Part shown: piece by piece, positions 59,250 through 64,000 of the stretch
Layout: the number at the start of each line of letters is the position of its first letter
Position numbering within the stretch: the stretch's first letter is position 1
Source: Enterobacteriaceae bacterium UBA2655
GTDB lineage: Bacteria; Pseudomonadota; Gammaproteobacteria; Enterobacterales; Enterobacteriaceae
DNA: 64,000 nucleotides
Reading direction: 5' to 3'
Assembly: GCA_002359495.1 (NCBI GenBank)
Contig: DENB01000055.1
Span: 29,711-93,710, forward strand
Program-made: the position numbers and the translations under genes
The notes under the pieces: model-generated
What the model was told of the DNA's origin: nothing
Seen by the model: the letters and a program-made list of their open reading frames with translations, nothing else
Databases searched by the model: none

Positions 59250-59269
59250 AACTGTATAAAGATACAGTA
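59250..59269 (-). promoter_or_regulatory. LexA-binding site (SOS box)
   Basis: On the minus strand TACTGTATCTTTATACAGTT carries CTG-N10-CAG with almost symmetrical halves, very close to the E. coli consensus. It overlaps the likely promoter of the small gene at 59020-59220 (TATACA as -10 candidate). Confidence 0.85.
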
Positions 59270-59326
59270 TAAACATCTAATTCATAAAATCGACTAAAAA
59301 TAAATTCTTTTGAGAATGAATAAAAT

Positions 59327-59342
59327 AAGTCTCTTTAGACTT
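59327..59342. promoter_or_regulatory. Upstream repressor operator at PL
   Basis: AAGTCTCTTTAGACTT is a perfect palindrome for its outer six bases and shares AAGTCTCT with the operator at 59350-59365. It is likely a CI operator of OL. Confidence 0.65.
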
Positions 59343-59349
59343 TTTCTTC

Positions 59350-59388
59350 AAAGTCTCTATTGACTCAAGTTATTCTCTAGCGCATAGT
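59350..59388 (+). promoter_or_regulatory. Promoter PL with operators
   Basis: -35 TTGACT (59360-59365), a 17-bp spacer, -10 CATAGT (59383-59388). Operators: CAAAGTCTCTATTGAC overlaps the -35, and ATTCTCTAGCGCATA covers spacer and -10. Both also occur at PR in the same relative order, so one repressor closes both promoters. Confidence 0.85.
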
Positions 59389-59434
59389 TAACCCATCAGC
59401 AGGACGCTGGCAGCCACACGGAACGGAGTGGCGG

Positions 59435-59472
59435 GTTCTTTAACAATGAGATTCCTACCTGATGCAGGTAGG
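59435..59472 (+). promoter_or_regulatory. nutL antitermination site
   Basis: boxA GTTCTTTAACA (59435-59445), then boxB CCTACCT-GATGC-AGGTAGG (59454-59472), a seven-pair stem with a five-base loop starting with G, as in lambda and P22. It lies between PL and N. Confidence 0.8.
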
Positions 59473-59588
59473 CCGGAGCGAGTGCTTCGGGTAAGCGTGA
59501 ATGTGGATGGCGACTTAACAGATGACCGTCAGAAGCTGGGGCTGGTTACCCTGACGCTTACACCAAAGCATTCACCTGGAGAAATACC

Positions 59589-59867
59589 ATGAATTCTAAG
59601 CAGCGTTACAACGCAAAACGCGCAGCTGAGCATCGTGCGAAGAAAGCAGCAGAGCGCCAGTTTGAGAACGGAATCGTTACCACGCTGATGGGATGCAGCT
59701 TAAACGTAGCCCGCGCTACATCAGCCCCTAGTCTGCGTGAGAAGCGTGAAGAAGTAGCTCTGCGCATCAGCACCAAATACCAGAAGGTCAGCAATGAAGC
59801 TGGCCGTCAGATTCACGCCGTGCAGAAGGTTCGCGGCAAATCTATGCCGCCGAGAGGAATCCTTTAA
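59589..59867 (+). CDS. N: N-like early antiterminator
   Basis: 92 residues. The arginine/alanine-rich N-terminus (NAKRAAEHRAKKAAERQ) is the RNA-binding motif that reads boxB, and the C-terminus (KVRGKSMPPRGIL) resembles the lambda N ending (KIKGKSIPLI). It is the first gene after PL and nutL. With Nus factors it lets polymerase pass the terminators at 60464, 60672 and 61612 and those in the PR operon. GGAGAAA precedes the ATG. Confidence 0.85.
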   Translation: MNSKQRYNAKRAAEHRAKKAAERQFENGIVTTLMGCSLNVARATSAPSLREKREEVALRISTKYQKVSNEAGRQIHAVQKVRGKSMPPRGIL

Positions 59868-60352
59868 TATGGAAACCTTACGGAGACAGGCTTGACGGGT
59901 GGAAGCTTACCCATTCGATACTCATTTTTGCATTGAGGGCAATAATGCACAAAATATCCAGCAGATTTGGTCGTGCTTATACCTGGTTGAAGTATGGATA
60001 TTACACTGTTGCTGTAGCAGTGAGTACAAAGGTGGTGATGTGGAATTGTCGAACCAGTAGGTTTCTTCGAACGATACACAGTAGAGCCACCTTCCGTTGT
60101 GTGAAGTTCATAATTCTCGGCCTTCACAGTAAACATCTCGATTTTTGCCTTTTCTTCTCTAAGCTTCACTGCGACATCTCTCTCAGATTGATAAAGGCCA
60201 GAGAGTTTCGCATTCAGCATTTGTAACTCAGTGATTTTTCCATGCAGATCACCTATGGCGCCAGAGATGATAGCTTGGTCGTGCGATTCCTTAATAAGTT
60301 TAAGTAAATCGTAAGCCTGCTTTGCAGCAGTGAATCCAGACATGAAGTCCAT
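59864..60352 (-). CDS. Coiled-coil zinc-ribbon protein transcribed against PL (putative exclusion function)
   Basis: 162 residues. An N-terminal helical and coiled part (about 1-85, ITELQMLNAKLSGLYQSERD) is followed by a C-terminal zinc-ribbon-like part with HHLCTHCYSNS and VHYCPQCKNEYRMG. It is read opposite to the N operon, between N and the early genes. Lambdoid phages carry superinfection-exclusion or prophage-expressed genes there. A hairpin (CAACAC / GTGTTG, about 60,363-60,381) lies in its 5' leader. Function inferred from place only. Confidence 0.65.
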   Translation of the reverse strand: MDFMSGFTAAKQAYDLLKLIKESHDQAIISGAIGDLHGKITELQMLNAKLSGLYQSERDVAVKLREEKAKIEMFTVKAENYELHTTEGGSTVYRSKKPTGSTIPHHHLCTHCYSNSVISILQPGISTTKSAGYFVHYCPQCKNEYRMGKLPPVKPVSVRFPY

Positions 60353-60463
60353 TCGAATATCTCAACACTGTAGGGGTGTTGAAATAGTACCACCGATTCT
60401 CGCTGTAGGGGTATAGCGCGAACCACCTCGCCTGATGTGGTTAAAAGCAGGCACACATTCATG

Positions 60464-60490
60464 AAGGTCAGCTAATTGCTGGCCTTTTTT
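60464..60490 (+). terminator. Early left-operon terminator (tL-like)
   Basis: Stem GGTCAGC / GCTGGCC, loop TAATT, then six T residues. It is downstream of N and would be read through by N-modified polymerase. Confidence 0.85.
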
Positions 60491-60539
60491 ATTACCTGTC
60501 CACCCATCGTGGACGCAGCAGAGATTAAGAGAGGTGAGT

Positions 60540-60671
60540 ATGTGGGAAGTTGACATCGAAGAAAACGGAAGTTGGGCCGCGTCCTGGAATGGTGATTGGC
60601 TGCCAAACACGTACCAGACCAGAGAAGATGCAATGGAAGCTCTGCTGAACTGGTTATCTGAGAATATCTAG
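60540..60671 (+). CDS. Small acidic phage protein
   Basis: 43 residues: MWEVDIEENGSWAASWNGDW then EDAMEALLNWLSENI. AGAGAGGTGAG precedes the ATG. Compact and Trp-rich, acidic. It is flanked by two terminators, so it is expressed only with antitermination or from its own promoter. Function unknown. Confidence 0.6.
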   Translation: MWEVDIEENGSWAASWNGDWLPNTYQTREDAMEALLNWLSENI

Positions 60672-60695
60672 CCCGCCCCGAGCGGGTTTATTTTT
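60672..60695 (+). terminator. Rho-independent terminator in the left operon
   Basis: Stem CCCGC / GCGGG, loop CCCGA, then TTTATTTTT. It follows the stop of the 43-residue gene directly. Confidence 0.8.
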
Positions 60696-60716
60696 GTGCG
60701 GTAAGTGGGAGGAGTG

Positions 60717-61013
60717 ATGGAAGGATTTAAGGGTACGCCAGGCGAGTGGAAATGGTTTACGAGCAACAGTCATAAACGACTTAGTAGCGTGTTATCTGGA
60801 AAGGATGGGGATGTACTTTACGCCTACAACGATAGCACTGGCTTTCCAATGGTTGGTTGCACTGAGAAGGACATGGCGTTGATAGCTGCGGCACCTGAGC
60901 TTTTAGAGGCGCTTCAGGAGCTTTTGGCTCTGTACGAGCATGACGAGGGTTGTCGTGAAATAACCGAATACAAAAGAGCCAAGGCTGCGCTATCTAAGGC
61001 ATTGGGCCAGTAA
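60717..61013 (+). CDS. Conserved small phage protein
   Basis: 98 residues: MEGFKGTPGEWKWFTSNSHK, EKDMALIAAAPELLEALQEL. This PGxW...AAAPELLEAL pattern is found in many early phage proteins of unknown role. GGGAGGAG precedes the ATG at 60717; upstream codons to 60705 are less likely. Confidence 0.8.
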   Translation: MEGFKGTPGEWKWFTSNSHKRLSSVLSGKDGDVLYAYNDSTGFPMVGCTEKDMALIAAAPELLEALQELLALYEHDEGCREITEYKRAKAALSKALGQ

Positions 61014-61032
61014 CCACTACAGGAGAGAGAGG

Positions 61033-61254
61033 ATGAGTAAAGAGACGATGGCTTTTCCGGGGTCGGGCAGCAAAAACGATGGGATGACCTTGCGGGATTA
61101 TCTAGCTGCAAAGGCAATGGCTTCATTGCTTGTGGATGTAACTAAGGCAGTGGAAATTGCAAAGAAAATGGAGGTGCCATTCGATGTTTACGTCTCAAGA
61201 ACGGCATACGATATTGCTGCCACGATGTTAAAAGTTCGGGCCAGAAACAGCTAA
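61033..61254 (+). CDS. Conserved small phage protein
   Basis: 73 residues: NDGMTLRDYLAAKAMASLLV with a later VYVSRTAYDIAATML. The GMTLRDYLAAKAM segment is a widely seen early phage motif of unknown role. AGGAGAGAGG precedes the start. It is spaced 20 nt from the gene before and 13 nt from the next, so it is in the PL operon. Confidence 0.75.
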   Translation: MSKETMAFPGSGSKNDGMTLRDYLAAKAMASLLVDVTKAVEIAKKMEVPFDVYVSRTAYDIAATMLKVRARNS

Positions 61255-61266
61255 CAGGAGAAGAGG

Positions 61267-61524
61267 ATGACGCGAATTTACGTAACGAAATACGCCTTTA
61301 CCTCTGGTGTATTTTCGGTCGAAGCAAAGGTAGATGAAGAAAGGAAAATGGCGTCATACAAGGCGCCAGGGGATTATTTTACAGCATACGTGCACGGCAA
61401 TGAATTTCATTTGACCAGAGATGATGCCTTGTCTCGCGCTGAGGAAATGAGAATCAAAAAGCTACAGTCTCTGGATAAGCAGATTAAGAAGATTTCCGCA
61501 ATGAAGTTTGAAATCAAAGAGTGA
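61267..61524 (+). CDS. Small hypothetical phage protein
   Basis: 85 residues: MTRIYVTKYAFTSGVFSVEA, then YFTAYVHGNEFHLTRDDALS and a Lys-rich helix. Resembles short beta-rich early proteins. AGGAGAAGAGG precedes the ATG. No family named. Confidence 0.65.
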   Translation: MTRIYVTKYAFTSGVFSVEAKVDEERKMASYKAPGDYFTAYVHGNEFHLTRDDALSRAEEMRIKKLQSLDKQIKKISAMKFEIKE

Positions 61525-61611
61525 CACCGCAAGCCGTATTCACTGAGTGCGGCTGACGATGCGCTTAGCATCCCGCGTACATCGGTACGTAATCCAATGA
61601 CAGGCTCTTTT

Positions 61612-61640
61612 GCCCCGGAAGAAATGTACGGGGCTTTTTT
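61612..61640 (+). terminator. Rho-independent terminator in the left operon
   Basis: Stem GCCCC / GGGGC around a 13-nt loop, followed by six T residues, between the genes at 61267 and 61675. Confidence 0.75.
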
Positions 61641-61674
61641 ATGCACAACACCAACCGAATTAAGGAATCCCACG

Positions 61675-61803
61675 ATGAATCACGCTATCGCGGGCTGGCC
61701 CATCGTGGGCGCAGTCCAGCTTAACGAATCAAAACGTAACCCTCTTATCGAATTACTTATCCGCATCGCCAAGACACTGAATCAGAAAGGTGACCCCAAA
61801 TGA
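61675..61803 (+). CDS. Small hypothetical phage protein
   Basis: 42 residues: MNHAIAGWPIVGAVQLNESK then a basic helix (NPLIELLIRIAKTLNQKGD). AAGGA lies 9 nt before the ATG, and the stop overlaps the next start (ATGA). The frame extends upstream across a terminator and was cut at this ATG. Confidence 0.5.
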   Translation: MNHAIAGWPIVGAVQLNESKRNPLIELLIRIAKTLNQKGDPK

Positions 61804-61997
61804 CAATAATCCCCGTTAACGGAACCATCCTGGTTCAGCAAGGCTGCCGGGTATTCAACAAGCTTTACGAAGAGTCCTTCCCTGACACCAAAGAAGGCAT
61901 GAGGGCGGCTGTTTTGTGGGCCTCAGAAATATCACTCACTTTTCACGTCAGTCAGGATGCCGATTTTGAGAACTGGAGAAAACGCCATGCAGCATGA
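61800..61997 (+). CDS. Small hypothetical phage protein
   Basis: 65 residues: MTIIPVNGTILVQQGCRVFN then KLYEESFPDTKEGMRAAVLW. Overlaps both neighbours. No family recognised. Confidence 0.6.
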   Translation: MTIIPVNGTILVQQGCRVFNKLYEESFPDTKEGMRAAVLWASEISLTFHVSQDADFENWRKRHAA

Positions 61998-62136
61998 TGC
62001 AGATTACTTCTTCATCGAAATGATGAAATCGATTCTGGAGCCTGTACTCGACCAGATGACACCAGAGCAAGCCGCACAGGACGCGATTGCTGATTACCAC
62101 ACGGAACAGCAGGCAAATCGCATGGGGGCAAACTGA
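61987..62136 (+). CDS. Small acidic phage protein
   Basis: 49 residues: MQHDADYFFIEMMKSILEPV, LDQMTPEQAAQDAIADYHTE. Helical and acidic. It overlaps the gene before it by 11 bases and the Sak4-like gene by one base, so it is coupled to the recombination genes. Function unknown. Confidence 0.6.
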   Translation: MQHDADYFFIEMMKSILEPVLDQMTPEQAAQDAIADYHTEQQANRMGAN

Positions 62137-62816
62137 TGGGTACTGCAACGCTGATTCTTGGGGAGTCAGGAACGGGGAAATCAACCAGCCTGCGCCACCT
62201 TAATCCGGAGGAAGTTATCCTGGTCAGGCCGGTAGGGAAGCCTCTGCCTTTCAAATCAAAAGACTGGAAGCAGTGGGACACAAAAGCCAAGGAAGGGACT
62301 GTAGTGACGACAGACCGCTGGGACACTATCAAGACGGTAATTCAGGCGGCCCACGGCTACGGGAAGCGCATTGTTGTTATCGATGACTTCCAGTACGTGA
62401 TGAGCAATGAATTTATGCGCCGCTCCGAAGAAAAGTCGTTCGACAAGTTTACAGAGATTGGCCGGCACGCATGGGAGGTCATTAAAGCCGCTCAGGATGC
62501 GCCTGACGACCTTCGCGTTTACTTCATGGCGCACACGGAAGAAACGCAGATGGGCCGCGTCAAGATGAAGACCATCGGCAAGATGCTCGACGAGAAGATT
62601 ACCGTTGAAGGTATGTTCACCATCGTGCTTCGCACCCTGACCCGCGACGAGCAGTTTTTCTTCACCACCAAAAATAACGGTGCCGATACGGTGAAATCAC
62701 CGATGGGCATGTTTGAAACCAACGAAATCGAAAACGACCTGGCTTTCGTGGATGCGACTATCTGCGACTACTGGGGCTTATCTAACGTTCATAACCTGAA
62801 GGAATCAGCCGCATGA
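62136..62816 (+). CDS. Sak4-like (RecA/RAD51-core) single-strand annealing ATPase
   Basis: 226 residues. Walker A is at once after the start (LILGESGTGKSTSLRHL), Walker B is KRIVVIDDFQYVM, and further core segments are VYFMAHTEET and MFTIVLRTLTRDEQFFFTTK. This is the AAA_24/Sak4 group of phage recombinases, which anneal single strands and need a partner SSB. The next gene codes for an SSB-like protein, the usual pairing. It takes the place of Red or Erf in this phage. Confidence 0.82.
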   Translation: MGTATLILGESGTGKSTSLRHLNPEEVILVRPVGKPLPFKSKDWKQWDTKAKEGTVVTTDRWDTIKTVIQAAHGYGKRIVVIDDFQYVMSNEFMRRSEEKSFDKFTEIGRHAWEVIKAAQDAPDDLRVYFMAHTEETQMGRVKMKTIGKMLDEKITVEGMFTIVLRTLTRDEQFFFTTKNNGADTVKSPMGMFETNEIENDLAFVDATICDYWGLSNVHNLKESAA

Positions 62817-63418
62817 ATAATGTGATTTTCACCTACAACGAAGAATCAGCACTGACCGCCGGGCAAGGCGGTTTCATCAACGAGAGTGGAGCGTACATCA
62901 TCACTCTCTCAGAGGCAGCTCTGAAGACTTTTGACACCGGAAGCAAGGCCGTAGAGTTTTCTGGCGAAACTGAGGATGGACGCAAGGTGCAGTACCTTAG
63001 CGTTTTCACCACCAAAACTGACGGAACCGAAAGTAAGTTTGGTGTCGCAATCGTCCAGGCAATTATGGGGTGCGCAGGAATCAGGCAAGCCACTTATCAG
63101 ATGAAGGACGCGAAAAATATTGTTTCTCCTGAGTTTGCCGGGAAAAAAGTAGGCCTTGTTCTCCAGAAAACACTTACCTCAAAACAAGACGGAAGCGACA
63201 GTTACAAGCTTGAAATTAAGCTGCCATTCATCGCCAGCACACGCCAGACCTTAAAGGAAAAGGCGGAAGGCAAGCAGGCTGAAACTGTAGAGCGCATGAT
63301 AGCGACGCTGAAAGACAAGGATGACCGCAAGAAGAAGCCGTCAGGTAATAACGGAGCAGGACACGGCGATTACCCTGACTACCCGCAGCAAGACGATTCA
63401 GGCTTCACTCCCTTCTAA
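62813..63418 (+). CDS. SSB-like protein with acidic Phe-ended tail (partner of Sak4)
   Basis: 201 residues. The first 150 (beta-rich, VQYLSVFTTKTDGTESKFGV, KLEIKLPFIASTRQTLKEKA) resemble DUF669-type/OB-fold phage single-strand binding proteins. The Gly/Asp-rich end QQDDSGFTPF is like the DDDIPF tail by which SSB contacts repair proteins. Overlap with the Sak4-like gene by four bases supports a joint function. Confidence 0.75.
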   Translation: MNNVIFTYNEESALTAGQGGFINESGAYIITLSEAALKTFDTGSKAVEFSGETEDGRKVQYLSVFTTKTDGTESKFGVAIVQAIMGCAGIRQATYQMKDAKNIVSPEFAGKKVGLVLQKTLTSKQDGSDSYKLEIKLPFIASTRQTLKEKAEGKQAETVERMIATLKDKDDRKKKPSGNNGAGHGDYPDYPQQDDSGFTPF

Positions 63419-63440
63419 CCCTCACCAGTAAGGCTCTCAC

Positions 63441-63773
63441 ATGAACAAACCTCAGGCCGGGGCGGATTCGTCACGCCCTTACAGAAGTGACAGGCACGGA
63501 CTGCCTTACCTCGGCCCTGAGGCATTGAGAGCCGCAAAGCTCAGGATACGCATTCAGAGGATGATTCTTTCCGTCGATGAGCATGAGAAGTTAGCCAGGG
63601 CGGAAAGTGTTGAGGAAAAGGAGCGTCTGCTTAACGAGTTCACAGAGCGTCAGAAGCTACAGCAGACCGTTGCAATGACCGCTTACTACCCCGCCCGACC
63701 GGTGGTTAAGCAGGAGAAGCACATCAACCTCGCCTACCCGGAGTGGGCGGATAAGCATTACCACGGCGATTAA
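63441..63773 (+). CDS. Hypothetical early phage protein
   Basis: 110 residues. The N-terminus is polar (SRPYRSDRHGLPYLGPEALR), then there is a charged helix (LSVDEHEKLARAESVEEKER) and a C-terminus with NLAYPEWADKHYHGD. It follows the SSB-like gene by 22 nt. No family recognised. Confidence 0.65.
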   Translation: MNKPQAGADSSRPYRSDRHGLPYLGPEALRAAKLRIRIQRMILSVDEHEKLARAESVEEKERLLNEFTERQKLQQTVAMTAYYPARPVVKQEKHINLAYPEWADKHYHGD

Positions 63774-63807
63774 CTATTTCGCCGCTCAGCGGCACAGGAG
63801 ATGACAG

Positions 63808-64000
63808 ATGAGTGAAGTCAAACGCGAAATGCATTACGGCAAGAATGTTGAGTGGTTTCTGGATGAGCTGGCATGCACCGACCCGGCGTCCATCGACTCA
63901 AGTGAATTCGAAGTATATGGAGAAGGCCCGAATGGCGGAGAAGGTTGTGCCTCCATTGAAGTTACCAATCTCGCAGAAGACGCTTTAAATCTCATTCAGT
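63808..64000 (+). CDS. Hypothetical early phage protein (N-terminal part, cut by window edge)
   Basis: 64 codons visible: MSEVKREMHYGKNVEWFLDE, then ELACTDPASIDSSEFEVYGE and acidic sequence, open at the right edge. ACAGGAG precedes the ATG at 63808. No family can be named from this part. Confidence 0.6.
   Translation, partial: MSEVKREMHYGKNVEWFLDELACTDPASIDSSEFEVYGEGPNGGEGCASIEVTNLAEDALNLIQ

Larger units (their letters stand above)
25365..64000. mobile_element. Lambdoid podovirus-type prophage (epsilon15-like structural genes), continuing past the right edge
   Basis: A continuous phage gene set: truncated integrase, attP-like tRNA segment, conversion gene, tailspike, tail, head, terminase, lysis, Q, Nin-region genes, P, O, CII, Cro, CI, N and early recombination genes. 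Base composition is lower in GC than the host DNA to the left, and gene packing is dense with many ATGA overlaps. The capsid, portal and tail-tube set resembles epsilon15/BPP-1-type podoviruses. The immunity region is lambda/P22-like. The left boundary lies inside int and inside malic enzyme; the right boundary is not in the window. Confidence 0.93.

Overview
The window reads as the chromosome of a gamma-proteobacterium of the Enterobacterales, most likely Erwiniaceae (Pantoea/Mixta/Erwinia-like). This is inferred from close resemblance of LldD, DbpA, YcgZ and AriR to their E. coli counterparts, high GC with strong third-position GC, and small YmgA/AriR-type genes. Positions 1 to about 25,360 are ordinary host chromosome. 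From about 25,365 to the right edge the DNA is a lambdoid, podovirus-type prophage with lower GC. No CRISPR array, rRNA operon or insertion sequence was seen.

Host part. It starts inside lldD (L-lactate dehydrogenase). It then carries two YghA-like short-chain dehydrogenases 11 kb apart, a DUF1275 membrane protein, a Gfo/Idh/MocA oxidoreductase, the DEAD-box helicase dbpA, a YgiW/YdeI OB-fold periplasmic protein, cheV, a sugar-porter MFS transporter, a frameshifted mannose-6-phosphate isomerase gene, an ACP-like protein lacking the carrier serine, a diguanylate cyclase, a ribbon-helix-helix protein, a BLUF-EAL photoreceptor (bluF), a chemoreceptor and an AI-2E-family exporter. Around bluF lie several small proteins of the YcgZ/YmgA/AriR type. 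These are the known output genes of the BluF/BluR blue-light system in E. coli, but here they are dispersed instead of forming one operon. The EAL domain of this BluF keeps every catalytic signature that I recall as degenerate in E. coli BluF.

Junction. At about 25,350-25,370 a 5'-truncated malic enzyme gene (minus strand) abuts a 5'-truncated phage integrase gene (plus strand). Immediately right of the integrase end is a copy of the 3' half of a threonine tRNA (thrW type), followed by phage lysogenic-conversion and tail genes. The order int - attP - conversion gene - tailspike is that of an unintegrated phage genome, so the phage appears joined to the host inside int, not through its att site.

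Phage part. The late genes run leftward on the minus strand: from small and large terminase (47,557) through portal, scaffold, capsid with an Ig-fused decoration protein, T7/epsilon15-like tail tube, internal ejection proteins and adaptor, to the beta-helix tailspike (27,662). Lysis genes (holin, lysozyme, nested Rz/Rz1), a tRNA-Asn, a Q-type antiterminator, RusA, NinH, replication proteins P and O (with origin iterons inside O), a ParB-like protein, CII and Cro also lie on the minus strand. They are read from PR. The cI repressor and the N-operon (N, small early genes, a Sak4-like recombination ATPase, an SSB-like protein) are on the plus strand. PR, PL and PRM, shared operators and both nut sites can be read directly.

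The most interesting regulatory feature is next to cI. The repressor's C-terminal domain has lost the Ser and Lys needed for self-cleavage. A small gene antisense to the end of cI carries a near-consensus LexA box and a near-perfect Shine-Dalgarno sequence. This is the arrangement expected for an SOS-controlled antirepressor that substitutes for RecA-stimulated repressor cleavage.
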